Shown here one piece after another: positions 1-9,975 of a stretch of 64,000 nucleotides of DNA. The stretch is taken from positions 1,226,820 to 1,290,819 of the forward strand of contig CAVPVV010000001.1 in the NCBI GenBank assembly GCA_963709325.1, given 5' to 3'. A model generated the notes under the pieces. The model did no database searches, was not told where the DNA came from, and saw only the letters and a program-made list of their open reading frames with translations. Origin of the DNA: VFZN01 sp963709325. Lineage in GTDB: Bacteria; Acidobacteriota; Vicinamibacteria; Vicinamibacterales; UBA2999. Position numbers and translations under genes: made by a program. Each line of letters opens with the position of its first letter. Position 1 is the stretch's first letter.

Positions 1-251
1 CCCATGAAGACCATCCGGTTGGCGGTCCACCCGCCGCCGATGACCGGCGCAGTGAATGCCTCGAGCGGCCGCGGTGTGAACTCGCCGCGAGCCAGCGCCA
101 CGCCCAGGCTGCCGCCCACTGCCGCGTCGAACTCGGCGGCGACCCCAGCGGCATATTCCTCCGCCACCGGAATCACGATGAGGTCGGCGTCGACGGCTGG
201 TGGGGGAATGCTGAGGACGTGAATGCGCGGGACTTCGTAAGCGACAGGCAT
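1..251 (-). CDS. Leucyl aminopeptidase (M17 family), N-terminal part, cut by window edge
   Basis: Reading leftward from an ATG at 251, about 83 codons are open to the window edge. The translation has the M17 N-terminal pattern: DADLIVIPVAEE, then an acidic helix followed by GG.L..AL.RGEF, then a strand ending NRMVFMG. M17 enzymes are hexameric dizinc aminopeptidases; the N-terminal domain seen here is non-catalytic and the metal-binding domain would lie outside the window. No clear Shine-Dalgarno precedes the ATG. TGGTAGACT, an extended -10-like sequence, lies about ten bases upstream, so a very short leader is possible. The assignment rests on the N-terminal pattern only. Confidence 0.6.
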   Translation of the reverse strand, partial: MPVAYEVPRIHVLSIPPPAVDADLIVIPVAEEYAAGVAAEFDAAVGGSLGVALARGEFTPRPLEAFTAPVIGGGWTANRMVFM

Positions 252-315
252 CGGGACGGCCAGTCTACCACCCGTCACAGACGCGGCCGGACCTCGAACC
301 CCGCTGCACGATCAA

Positions 316-350
316 GTTGCATGCAACGATTCGAGCCGGTTGCACGCAAC
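316..350. promoter_or_regulatory. Two tandem palindromes, possible operator
   Basis: GTTGCATGCAAC (316-327) is a perfect 12-bp palindrome. GTTGCACGCAAC (339-350) differs by one base. Centres are 23 bp apart, about two helical turns. They lie in the intergenic space upstream of the leftward aminopeptidase gene, so a dimeric repressor or activator site is plausible. No regulator is identified. Confidence 0.4.
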
Positions 351-440
351 GCTGCGAGCGTCGCGCCGCTGAGGATGACTCGGACGTCGATCCGGGCAGT
401 GGCGCCCAGCAGGGACTATCGACGACCCTCCGATTCCCGT

Positions 441-1427
441 CTAGACGTGAACGTCGATGGCATCGAAGGTGTTGCGCCGGCCGAAGCCGGTCATCAGCGC
501 TGCGCCAAGCCCGATCGTCCAGACCAGGAACTCGGCCATCACCCCGGCGACGAGGACGCCGAACGCGGCCATGCGCAGTGGTTGTGGCGCGACGCCGAGG
601 AGGCGTGACAGCAGTGTCGGGAACACGATCAAGAACAGCCCGATGGCAGTGGCCAGGTAGGCGCTGTGGAGCTGCCAGCCGAGGCGGTCCTCGAGCCACT
701 CCCCCAGCCGGCACGCCAGCGCGGTGTAACCGAGCAGCAGCGCGAAGAACGCGAGAACGAAGGCCAACGGAATGACCAGGAACACGAGCGGCAGCCCGAT
801 GATGGTGATCCCGAGCACAATCGAGGCAACCAGTAGCAGCGGAAGGAACAGCACCTCCGCCGCCAGCCCGACGACCGCCGCGCGGAACGGCGCGGCCGCC
901 GCGGCTCGCCCGACCCGCGCCACCGGTGCGCGGGCGATCAGCAGGACGAACACCATGAGGGCGGCCAGGACGCTGACGCGGAAGATCGTCGCGATCAGGC
1001 TCACCCAGCGGCTGGCCGTGCCGAACTGGAGCCGGGGACGCCAGTCGAAGAGGCCGACCGACCTCGACCAGTCGCCCAGCGAAACGTAGCTGACCGCACC
1101 GGCGACGCGCGCTCCCTGGTCGCGAATGAGCGTCCCGCCCACCAGCACGAGGTCGCCCTGAACGTCGGCGCTCGGGAGGAGGTGAATGTCGCCGCCGATG
1201 ACGATGGCACCGTGGCGGATTCGGCCGGCCACGCGCAGAGAGCCGCCAACGGCCACCGCTGCATCCTGAATCTCTTCGTCGGCGCTGACTTCGATGTCCT
1301 GCGCGATCGCGATGCGGGAACCGGTGATCTTGTAGATGATCGGCGGCGTGGCCTCGGGCGCGGCCGGCGGCGGTGCCGAGGGTGACTGCGCGACGAGGAT
1401 CAAGCCGAGCAGCAGCTGAGTCAGCAC
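441..1427 (-). CDS. Polymer-forming (bactofilin-like) repeat protein with C-terminal membrane domain
   Basis: About 328 aa. A signal-like N-terminus (LTQLLLGLILVAQ) is followed by a Pro/Ala linker. A short beta-helical stretch resembles bactofilin/polymer-forming repeats (IAIAQDIEV..., AAVAVGGSLRVAGRI, GAIVIGGDIHLLPSADVQG). The second half holds about five hydrophobic segments, including VLAALMVFVLLIA and a Leu/Val/Ile-rich run. Start choice: GGAAG sits seven bases before a GTG at 1427, which is better than an upstream GTG at 1442 that has no ribosome site. The gene lies 43 bp after scoB on the same strand. Function is unknown; an envelope scaffold is inference. Confidence 0.6.
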   Translation of the reverse strand: MLTQLLLGLILVAQSPSAPPPAAPEATPPIIYKITGSRIAIAQDIEVSADEEIQDAAVAVGGSLRVAGRIRHGAIVIGGDIHLLPSADVQGDLVLVGGTLIRDQGARVAGAVSYVSLGDWSRSVGLFDWRPRLQFGTASRWVSLIATIFRVSVLAALMVFVLLIARAPVARVGRAAAAAPFRAAVVGLAAEVLFLPLLLVASIVLGITIIGLPLVFLVIPLAFVLAFFALLLGYTALACRLGEWLEDRLGWQLHSAYLATAIGLFLIVFPTLLSRLLGVAPQPLRMAAFGVLVAGVMAEFLVWTIGLGAALMTGFGRRNTFDAIDVHV

Positions 1428-1470
1428 GGTATCTACTTCCACAGACGTGGCCCTGGCGGGCGAAGTTCCG

Positions 1471-2118
1471 TTAGAACCGTCCGATCGTCCCCTTCACCAG
1501 CAGCCGCGCGCCGGTGGCCGCACGCACCGCGTCTTCGGTCGTGTCCTCGGCGATCTCCCTGAGCACCAGTCCCTCGGGCGTGACGTCGATGAGCGCCAGC
1601 TCGGTCACGATCTGGTGGACCACCCGCTGACCGGTGAGCGGCAGCGTGCACCGCTCCAGGATCTTGTGGCCGCCATCCTTGGTGGTGTGCTCCATCGCGA
1701 TGATGACCTTGCGCGCCCCCGCGACCAGGTCCATTGCGCCGCCCATCCCTTTCACCATCTTGCCGGGAATCATCCAGTTCGCGAGGTTGCCTGCTTCGTC
1801 CACCTCGAGCGCGCCGAGGACGGTGACGTCCACGTGGCCGCCGCGCACCATCGCGAACGAGTCGGCGCTGCTGAAGTACGAGGCGCCCGGCAGCTCCGAC
1901 ACCGTCTCCTTCCCTGCGTTGATGAGGTCCGGGTCGACGTCTGCATCGTTCGGGTAGGGCCCGACGCCCAGCATGCCGTTCTCGGAGTGCAGCGTGATGT
2001 GAACACCTGGAGGCACGAAGTTGGCGACGAGGGTCGGCATCCCGATACCCAGATTCACGTAATCGCCGTCCTTCAGCTCGCGGGCAATCCGCGACACGAT
2101 CCGTTCGCGCTTATCCAT
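1471..2118 (-). CDS. scoB: 3-oxoacid CoA-transferase subunit B
   Basis: 215 aa, the usual length of the beta subunit of succinyl-CoA:3-ketoacid CoA transferase. Shows LGIGMPTLVANF near residue 25 and SENGMLGVGP near residue 45, where the Glu of SENG is the catalytic residue that forms the CoA thioester. It also has the Gly-rich GKMVKGMGGAMDLV segment. With subunit A it moves CoA from succinyl-CoA to acetoacetate in ketone-body or short-chain acid metabolism. It overlaps scoA by 8 bp, implying translational coupling. The substrate could be another 3-oxoacid, as in AtoA or CatJ relatives. Confidence 0.93.
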   Translation of the reverse strand: MDKRERIVSRIARELKDGDYVNLGIGMPTLVANFVPPGVHITLHSENGMLGVGPYPNDADVDPDLINAGKETVSELPGASYFSSADSFAMVRGGHVDVTVLGALEVDEAGNLANWMIPGKMVKGMGGAMDLVAGARKVIIAMEHTTKDGGHKILERCTLPLTGQRVVHQIVTELALIDVTPEGLVLREIAEDTTEDAVRAATGARLLVKGTIGRF

Positions 2119-2806
2119 GGCTGACGGTCCGCTTCTCGATGCGGCGCTCGTAGTCGCGCCCCTGGAAGATGTGCTTCACGAAAATACCGGGCGTGTGCAC
2201 CTGGTCTGGCTCGATCTCCCCGGGCGCCACGAGGTGCTCGACTTCGGCGATCGTGCAGCGGGCCGCGGTGGCCATCATCGGATGAAAGTTGCGCGCCGTC
2301 TTCCGGTAGAGCAGGTTGCCGACGTGATCGCCCTTCCACGCCTTGACGAACGAGAAGTCGGCGGTGAGTCCCATCTCGAGCACGTAGGTCCGGCCGTTGA
2401 ACTCGCGCGTCTCCTTCCCCTCCGCGATCAGCGTCCCGACTCCCGTTGGCGTATAGAAAGCGGCGATGCCGGCGCCTCCGGCCCGGATCCGCTCCGAAAA
2501 CGTTCCCTGCGGCACCAGCTCGACGTCGATCTCCTTCTGTAGGAACTGCCGCTCGAACTCCTTGTTCTCGCCGACGTAGGTCGAGATCATCTTGCGCACC
2601 TGGTGGTTCTTGAGCAGCAAGCCGATGCCGAAGCCGTCGACGCCGGCGTTGTTGGAGACGATGGTCAGGTTGCGCGTGCCGCGGCGATGTAGCGCCGCGA
2701 CGAGGTTCTCGGGGATTCCTGCGAGGCCGAAACCGCCCATCATGACCGTCGCGCCGTCGGGGATGAGGGCGACCGCCGCATCGGCGGACTCGATCACCTT
2801 GGTCAT
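2111..2806 (-). CDS. scoA: 3-oxoacid CoA-transferase subunit A
   Basis: 231 aa alpha subunit. The diagnostic GGFGLAGIPEN occurs near residue 24, followed by TIVSNNAGVDGFGIGLLL and the TGVGT loop near residue 120. It forms the heteromeric CoA-transferase with the overlapping scoB. The start lies only 8 bp after tyrA, so both sco genes may be read as the tail of the aromatic operon, although they have no pathway link to it. Family identity is clear; the physiological acid substrate is not visible. Confidence 0.93.
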   Translation of the reverse strand: MTKVIESADAAVALIPDGATVMMGGFGLAGIPENLVAALHRRGTRNLTIVSNNAGVDGFGIGLLLKNHQVRKMISTYVGENKEFERQFLQKEIDVELVPQGTFSERIRAGGAGIAAFYTPTGVGTLIAEGKETREFNGRTYVLEMGLTADFSFVKAWKGDHVGNLLYRKTARNFHPMMATAARCTIAEVEHLVAPGEIEPDQVHTPGIFVKHIFQGRDYERRIEKRTVSHG

Positions 2807-2814
2807 GCGGGCAA

Positions 2815-3606
2815 TTATGGATCGAAGGGAAACCGGTGGGCCCGCGCGAAGAGCTCCTCCATCGCCTCGCGATCGCCAAGCTCCTGCGCCACCCGCGTGA
2901 GGTCATCGGCCAGCGCACGGATCAGCGGAGCAAGCGCGGTTGCGTTGGTCGCGAGGATCGGCGCCCACATCGAGGCGTGGCTTGCCGCCCGCCGCGTAGT
3001 GTCACGAAGCCCGGCGCCGGCGTGGCGAAGGCCTTCGAGGCCGACGGTTTCGCCAACTCGCGCGCGAAGTGTGGTGGCCACGACCTGGGGCAGATGGCTG
3101 ATCGCCGCCACCAGCCGATCGTGCTCGCGCCCATCGTCTTCGAGCGGCACGACGCGCGCGCCCAGATCGGCGACGAATGAAGCTGCGGCGGCGCCGGCCC
3201 CCGGTTCGGCGCGGCCCGGCAGCAGAAACCACGTCCGTCCATCGAACAGATCGGCGCGAGCATCGTCAGGTCCCGTCGTCGTTCCTCCCGCCATCGGATG
3301 ACCGGGCACGAAGCAAGGCAGGCCGGCCGCCGATGCGGCCTCGGCGATGAGCTGCTTGGTCGAGCCGGTGTCGGTGATGAAGCGGGCTTGCGGCGCGAGC
3401 GCGGGCAGCTGTGGCAGGAGCGCCAGGATGACGTCCACCGGCGCCGCGAGCACGACCGCATCCGCGGTGGCGAGCGGGGCGAGGTCGTCGCCGCGATCGA
3501 AGGCGATCACCTCGGCGTCGGCATGGAGCCGGCGCCAGGCGAGCTGCACCGAGCGGCCGATCAGGCCGTCGCCGACGATCGCCAGCCGCCCGATCAGGCG
3601 CTCCAT
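2815..3606 (-). CDS. tyrA: Prephenate (or arogenate) dehydrogenase
   Basis: 263 aa. The N-terminal Rossmann motif IVGDGLIGRS is near residue 10. DTGSTKQLI near 100 and PGHPMAGGTTTGPD near 120 are the family signature, with the His of GHPMAG at the active site. It oxidatively decarboxylates prephenate (or arogenate) toward tyrosine using NAD(P)+. At this length it lacks an ACT or other regulatory domain and a fused chorismate mutase. It overlaps aroF by 13 bp and is the last aromatic gene of the operon. Cofactor and prephenate/arogenate preference cannot be read from sequence. Confidence 0.9.
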   Translation of the reverse strand: MERLIGRLAIVGDGLIGRSVQLAWRRLHADAEVIAFDRGDDLAPLATADAVVLAAPVDVILALLPQLPALAPQARFITDTGSTKQLIAEAASAAGLPCFVPGHPMAGGTTTGPDDARADLFDGRTWFLLPGRAEPGAGAAAASFVADLGARVVPLEDDGREHDRLVAAISHLPQVVATTLRARVGETVGLEGLRHAGAGLRDTTRRAASHASMWAPILATNATALAPLIRALADDLTRVAQELGDREAMEELFARAHRFPFDP

Positions 3607-4640
3607 CCTCGCCGCGCAACCGGTTCGAGGCAGATGCTGCGGCCGATGGCCGGCGCGATGATCCGCAGCTCTGCCATCAACCGGTCGAACTGCCCGGGGA
3701 ACAGCGACTGGGCGCCGTCGCTCAGCGCGTGATCGGGATCGCAGTGCACTTCGATGATCAAGCCGTCGGCGCCGGCCGCGACCGCGGCGCGGGCCATCGG
3801 CGCCACCTTGTCACGGCGCCCGGTGCCGTGGCTCGGATCGACGAACACCGGCAGGTGGCACAGCTGCTTGACGATCGGGATCGCCGAGATGTCGAGCGTG
3901 TTGCGGGTGTAGGTTTCGAAGGTCCGGATGCCGCGCTCGCAGAGGATCACCTGCGTGTTGCCGCCGGCAAGGACGTACTCCGCCGAGAGCAGCCACTCTT
4001 CGATCGTCGCCGAGATGCCGCGTTTCAGCAGCACCGGCTTGCGGGTCCGACCCAGCTCGCGGAGCAGCGTGAAGTTCTGCATGTTGCGGGCCCCGACCTG
4101 GAAGAGGTCGGCATAGCGATCGATCAGCTCGATCTGGCTGATGTCCATCACCTCGGTGACCAGCTTCAGATCGTGGGCATTGGCCGCGTTCTCGAGCAGG
4201 CGCAGCCCCTCTTCGCCGAGCCCCTGGAAGCTGTACGGCGAGGAGCGCGGCTTGAAGGCACCGCCGCGCAGGACCTTGGCGCCGGCGCGCTTGACCGCGC
4301 TGGCAGTCGCGTTGACCTGCTCCTCGGTCTCCGCCGAGCACGGGCCGGCCATCACGATCACCTCGTCGCCGCCGATTCGCACTTCGCCGATGTTGAAGGC
4401 GGTGTCCTCGGGCTTGAAGGTCCGGCTGGCCAGCTTGTACGGCTCCGTGATCCGCAGGACTTCGTGGACTCCGTCCATCATCTCGATCAGCCGGGGGTCC
4501 ACCTTGCCGCTGCCGACGACGCCGAGGACGACGCGCGAGGCGCCGGTCGAGCGGTGCACGTCCATGCCGAGCTCGACGAGGTGGGCAATCACGCGTTCGA
4601 CCAGTTCGCCGGAGGCGCGCTCCTTCATCACGACAACCAT
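3594..4640 (-). CDS. aroF: 3-deoxy-7-phosphoheptulonate synthase, type I-beta
   Basis: 348 aa. Residues 1 to about 75 form a ferredoxin-like regulatory domain (VVVMKERASGELVERVIAHL). The KDO8PS-like barrel follows: VMAGPCSAET, LRGGAFKPRSSPYSFQGLG, KRGISATIEEW, FVDPSHGTGRR and IEVHCDPDHALSDGAQS. Cys in AGPCS and His in DPSHGTG fit the metal site. It condenses PEP and erythrose-4-phosphate, the first committed step of the shikimate pathway. In this subtype the N-terminal domain can mediate feedback by aromatic amino acids. It lies 10 bp after the chorismate mutase gene. Confidence 0.95.
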   Translation of the reverse strand: MVVVMKERASGELVERVIAHLVELGMDVHRSTGASRVVLGVVGSGKVDPRLIEMMDGVHEVLRITEPYKLASRTFKPEDTAFNIGEVRIGGDEVIVMAGPCSAETEEQVNATASAVKRAGAKVLRGGAFKPRSSPYSFQGLGEEGLRLLENAANAHDLKLVTEVMDISQIELIDRYADLFQVGARNMQNFTLLRELGRTRKPVLLKRGISATIEEWLLSAEYVLAGGNTQVILCERGIRTFETYTRNTLDISAIPIVKQLCHLPVFVDPSHGTGRRDKVAPMARAAVAAGADGLIIEVHCDPDHALSDGAQSLFPGQFDRLMAELRIIAPAIGRSICLEPVARRGWSA

Positions 4641-4650
4641 GATTGGGCTC

Positions 4651-4983
4651 TCAGTCTTGTTTCTGCTCGTTACGATCGGGTTTCGATTCGCTCTGACGCT
4701 CGGATTCGATGCGCTGGATCCGCCGTGCTTCGTCCATCACGCGCTCGTAGAGACGCTCGATGGCGTCGCCAGTGAGCGGCCCCTCGAGGCTTGCGTTCAC
4801 GGCCTTCACGTGGCCCATCACCGTGGCTTCGCGTGAGGGCTCGTAGATTCCCAGCCCCTGCTCGTGCTTGATTCGTCCGATGGCGTAGGCGCACCGCGCC
4901 CGCCGGTCGAGCAGCCGGACGATCACTTCGTCGATCTTGTCGATCTCCTCGCGCAGCGCGTCGAGACTCAGTTCCGCAGCCAT
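4651..4983 (-). CDS. Chorismate mutase, AroQ type, monofunctional
   Basis: 110 aa. A three-helix AroQ fold is indicated by LREEIDKIDEVIVRLLDRRA near residue 10, then IGRIKHEQGLGIYEPSRE near 37 and a C-terminal helix LYERVMDEARRIQ. The Arg and Lys residues that bind the chorismate carboxylates are in place. It converts chorismate to prephenate for TyrA, encoded two genes downstream. It overlaps trpA by 16 bp. The last 17 residues are polar (QSESKPDRNEQKQD) and probably disordered. No prephenate dehydratase is found in the window, so the Phe branch must be completed elsewhere. Confidence 0.9.
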   Translation of the reverse strand: MAAELSLDALREEIDKIDEVIVRLLDRRARCAYAIGRIKHEQGLGIYEPSREATVMGHVKAVNASLEGPLTGDAIERLYERVMDEARRIQRIESERQSESKPDRNEQKQD

Positions 4984-5753
4984 CGGACATACCGTTCCAC
5001 TTCGGCGAGCAGATTCGGGGAGCCGCCCTGCTCGGCGATGACTTTGACGAGAGCGCTTCCCACGACGGCGGCATCGGCGATATCGCCGATGGCCCGCACG
5101 TGCTCCGGGCGGGAGACGCCAAACCCCAGTGCCAGCGGCATGTCGGTTGCCGCCCGGACCCGCGCGGCGAGCTCCGCCGCTGAGTCGGCCACTTCGTCAC
5201 GCGCGCCGGTAACGCCGAGGCGCGAGATCCCATACAGAAAGCCGCTGCCCAAGGCGGCGGCCCGGCGGATGCGATCGTCAGCGGTGGTCGGGCTCAGGAG
5301 AAAAATTGTATCAATCCCGGCCGTGCCGAACCGCTGTCGCCACTCCTCCGCTTCTTCCGGCGGCACGTCCAGCGTGAGCACGCCATCGACACCCGCCTCG
5401 CGAGCGCGGCGCGCGAACCCGTCCAGGCCCATGCGGAGGATTGGATTGGCGTAGCTGAAGATTACGATTGGGGCGTCGATCTGATCGCGCACCCGGGCGA
5501 GCATGTCGAGGACACCGCCCAGCGTCGCGCCCGCTGCCAGCGCCCGCTCCGTGGCCCGCTGGATCACCGGCCCGTCGGCCAACGGATCGGAGAACGGAAC
5601 ACCCACCTCGAGGACGTCGGCGCCCGAGCGAGCCAGGGTCCGCAGGATGTCCGCGGTTGCCGCCATGCTCGGGTCGCCGGCGGTGACGTAGGTGACCAGC
5701 CCGGTGCGTTTCTCGGCTCTAAGACGGGAGAACGCCTGCTCAATGCGCGACAT
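4968..5753 (-). CDS. trpA: Tryptophan synthase alpha chain
   Basis: 261 aa. Shows LVTYVTAGDPS near residue 20, LEVGVPFSDPLADGPVIQRA near 47 with the catalytic Glu and Asp, and the phosphate-binding GFGVSRPEHV near 210. It cleaves indole-3-glycerol phosphate to indole and glyceraldehyde-3-phosphate and passes indole to TrpB. Its start overlaps the end of trpB by 14 bp, which fits stoichiometric coupled synthesis of the alpha2beta2 complex. Confidence 0.97.
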   Translation of the reverse strand: MSRIEQAFSRLRAEKRTGLVTYVTAGDPSMAATADILRTLARSGADVLEVGVPFSDPLADGPVIQRATERALAAGATLGGVLDMLARVRDQIDAPIVIFSYANPILRMGLDGFARRAREAGVDGVLTLDVPPEEAEEWRQRFGTAGIDTIFLLSPTTADDRIRRAAALGSGFLYGISRLGVTGARDEVADSAAELAARVRAATDMPLALGFGVSRPEHVRAIGDIADAAVVGSALVKVIAEQGGSPNLLAEVERYVRWLRN

Positions 5754-6963
5754 GCGCGTCCTCCTTGAGCATGCCTTCGACCGTCTGCACGTCCTTGTCG
5801 CCGCGGCCGGACAGGTTCACGAGCAGGACGGCATCAGCGCCGAACCCGGGGGCCACCTTGCGGGCGTGGGCGATGCCGTGAGCCGATTCGAGCGCGGGAA
5901 TGATGCCTTCGGTGTGCGCCAGCTCCTGGAACGCGGCGAGCGCCTCCTCGTCGGTGGCGTAGTGGTACTCGGCTCGCCCTGTCGCTTGAAGGTGGGCGTG
6001 CTCGGGCCCGACCGCCGCGTAATCCAGCCCGGCGGAAACCGAGTGCGTCGGCTCGATGTTTCCGTGCACGTCCTGGAGCACCAACGTGCGAGTGCCCTGT
6101 AGGACGCCGGCCGATCCGCCGGCGAAGCGTGCCGCGTGCCGGCCCGCCACAATCGCTTCCCCGCCCGCCTCGACGCCGATCAGCCGCACCTTCTCGTCGT
6201 CAATGAACGCATCGAAGATGCCGATGGCGTTGCTGCCGCCGCCGACGCACGCGATGACCGCGTCCGGCAGGCGCCCAATCTGCTCGAGGCACTGCTGGCG
6301 CGCCTCGCGGCCGATGACGCTCTGGAACTCGCGGACCATCAGCGGATATGGATGCGGCCCGAGCGCCGACCCAAGCAGGTAGTGGGTGTCGTGCGGACGC
6401 GCCACCCAGTCGCGCATTGCCTCGTTGATCGCGTCCTTCAGCGTCCGGCTGCCGGAGTCCACGGCTTCCACCCGCGCGCCGAGGAGACGCATCCGGAACA
6501 CGTTGAGCGCCTGCCGGCGCATGTCCTCCGTGCCCATGTAGACGACGCACTCGAGGCCGAGCAGCGCACATGCCGTGGCGCTGGCGACGCCGTGCTGCCC
6601 GGCGCCGGTTTCGGCGACGATGCGTCGCTTGCCCATCCGCACGGCGAGGAGGGCCTGGCCGAGCGCGTTGTTGATCTTGTGCGCGCCGGTATGGGTGAGG
6701 TCCTCGCGCTTCAGGAAGATGCGTGCGCCCTCCGCGGCGGCGCTCAGTCGCCGTGCTTCCCAGAGCGGCGTCGGACGGCCGACGTACTGCCGCAGCAGCC
6801 GGTCGAGCTCGGCCGCGAAGCGGGGATCGCGCCGCGCCGACAGATACTCGCGCTCGAGCGCTTCGATAGGCGCGACGAGCGTCTCGGGGACGAAGCGCCC
6901 CCCGAACCCGCCGAAGTAGCCGCGCGCATCGGGGTCGCGGCGCCCGAACCAGTCGTTGCTCAT
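5740..6963 (-). CDS. trpB: Tryptophan synthase beta chain
   Basis: 407 aa, normal length for TrpB1. The N-terminus reads GYFGGFGGRFVPETL. LTHTGAHKINNALGQALLA near residue 90 has the PLP-binding Lys, and CVGGGSNAIGIFDAF near 235 is the PLP phosphate loop. NLSGRGDKDV lies at the C-terminus. It condenses indole and serine to tryptophan. It overlaps trpF by 4 bp and trpA by 14 bp. Confidence 0.97.
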   Translation of the reverse strand: MSNDWFGRRDPDARGYFGGFGGRFVPETLVAPIEALEREYLSARRDPRFAAELDRLLRQYVGRPTPLWEARRLSAAAEGARIFLKREDLTHTGAHKINNALGQALLAVRMGKRRIVAETGAGQHGVASATACALLGLECVVYMGTEDMRRQALNVFRMRLLGARVEAVDSGSRTLKDAINEAMRDWVARPHDTHYLLGSALGPHPYPLMVREFQSVIGREARQQCLEQIGRLPDAVIACVGGGSNAIGIFDAFIDDEKVRLIGVEAGGEAIVAGRHAARFAGGSAGVLQGTRTLVLQDVHGNIEPTHSVSAGLDYAAVGPEHAHLQATGRAEYHYATDEEALAAFQELAHTEGIIPALESAHGIAHARKVAPGFGADAVLLVNLSGRGDKDVQTVEGMLKEDAHVAH

Positions 6964-7555
6964 GCCACCTGTCTCACTGCCGCGACAAACGCGGCCATCC
7001 TGTTCGGGTCCTTGATTCCGGGGGCCATCTCAACGCCTGACGAGACGTCTACGCCGGCAGGCCGCGCGAGGGCGATCGCCTCGCCGACGTTCTCGGGCTT
7101 GAGACCGCCGGCCAGAATCACCAGCCGCCTGGCGGCGATTGGCGCCACCGCTGGCCAGTCGATGGTTCGGCCGGTGCCGCCGCGACGTACCGTGTCGTGC
7201 GCGTCCACGAGCACCGCGCCGTTGCCCACAACGTTGGGCGTGATGTCCGTGCCATCCGGCGACAGTGTGACGGCCGGCAGGAGCCGCATGCCGCGCGGCA
7301 TCGCCGGCACAGCGCCGACGATCTGAGCGACGAAGATGCCAGCGTCGCGGCACTCCGCGACGAGCTCGGCGCTGGGGTCCACGAACACGCCCACTGGCAC
7401 CACGAACGGCGGCAGCGAATCGATGATCGCTGCTGCCCGCTCGGGGCTTATTGCACGCGGGCTGCGCGGCCAGAACACGAAGCCGAGCGCCTGCACCCCG
7501 AGCGTGGCGGCGCAGAGCGCGTCCTCGGCCCGTGTGATGCCGCAGATCTTGATGA

Positions 7556-7559
<4 letters not shown>
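6960..7559 (-). CDS. trpF: Phosphoribosylanthranilate isomerase
   Basis: 199 aa (beta/alpha)8 enzyme. The N-terminus IKICGITRAEDAL carries the catalytic Cys. GFVFWPRSPRAISPERA follows near residue 27, and LAGGLKPENVGEAI near 150 is a phosphate-binding segment; GVDVSSGVE closes the site. It performs the Amadori rearrangement of phosphoribosylanthranilate. It overlaps trpC and trpB by 4 bp each, the tight packing seen throughout this operon. Confidence 0.96.
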
Positions 7560-8370
<811 letters not shown>

Positions 8371-8374
<4 letters not shown>

Positions 8375-9396
8375 GCGGCTCCGGCCTCCTCGACCGAGAC
8401 GGCTTTGAGCCGGTCGAGCGTGGATCGGGCGGCGCCGCGGTCGATGGCCTCTGCCGCTCGGGCCAGGCCCGATTGCACCGAGTCCACTACGCCCGCCACC
8501 ATGAGCGCGGCTCCGGCATTGAGCAGCACTACGTCGCGCTGCGGCCCGCTTTCGCCCGCAAGCACCCGCTCGATGATTCGCGCGTTGGTGTCGGCATCGC
8601 CGCCGGTGAGCGCGCCCACGGCTGCCTTCGGCAGGCCGTAATCGCTCGGGTGGACGTAGAAGGTATGCACGGCGCCGTTTCGCACCTCGGAGACCTTGGT
8701 GTGGCCGGTAGTGGACAGCTCGTCGAGACCGTCCGCTCCGTGCACAACCCAGGCTCGCTCGGCGCCGAGCGCCAGCAGGGTTCGAGCAATCAGCTCGGTC
8801 AGCTCCGGCCTCGGCACCCCCACCATCTGCCGGGCTGGCCGTGCCGGGTTCGTCAGCGGGCCGAGCAGATTGAACGCGGTCCGAACCCCGAGATCGCGTC
8901 GTGCCTGCGCGGCATGCCGCATTGCCGGATGGAACGTCGGCGCGAACAGGAAGGCGATGCCGGCTTGGTCCAGGCAGCGGGCCGCGGTGGCCGGCGACAT
9001 CTGGACGTGAACGCCGAGCGCCTGCAGCACGTCCGCGGAGCCGCACAGGCTCGACACCGATCGATTACCGTGCTTGGCCACTCGCACGCCACACGCGGCA
9101 ATCACCAGCGCCGCGGCGGTCGAGATGTTGAAGCTGCCCGATCGGTCGCCGCCGGTGCCGCATGTGTCGAACACGGGGCCGCGCTCCCCCGGCAACGGCA
9201 CCGCGTGCGCGCGCATTGTCGTCGCGAGCCCGACCAGTTCAGCCGGGCGCTCGCCCTTCATCGCGAGGCCCACCAGCAGTCCCGCAATCTGCGCCGGCGC
9301 GGCTTCTCCCCGCATGATCGCCGCCATCGCCGCCGAAGCCTGCTCGACGGAGAGATCTTCGTGACGGTGCAGCCGCTCGATGAGCTCGGTGAACAT
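8371..9396 (-). CDS. trpD: Anthranilate phosphoribosyltransferase
   Basis: 341 aa from the ATG at 9396, two bases after the trpG stop. Diagnostic loops are DTCGTGGDRSGSFNIST (residues about 77-93, PRPP and Mg site) and KHGNRSVSS (about 108-116, anthranilate site). NLLGPLTNPARP follows near 165. It transfers phosphoribose from PRPP to anthranilate. It is a free-standing protein with no TrpG fusion. The ATGA overlap with trpC indicates coupled translation. Confidence 0.97.
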
Positions 9397-9398
9397 GA

Positions 9399-9965
<567 letters not shown>

Positions 9966-9975
9966 TAAGGCTGCC

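Noticed and set aside
1447..2124. Plus-strand frame opposite scoB
   Set aside because: It is His/Arg/Asp-rich low-complexity translation typical of antisense high-GC DNA; scoB is unambiguous.
8375..9046. Long N-terminal extension of trpC and similar extensions of trpD, trpG and trpE
   Set aside because: The families begin at the internal ATGs, which form ATGA overlaps or short gaps with the preceding gene. The extensions lie over other trp genes.
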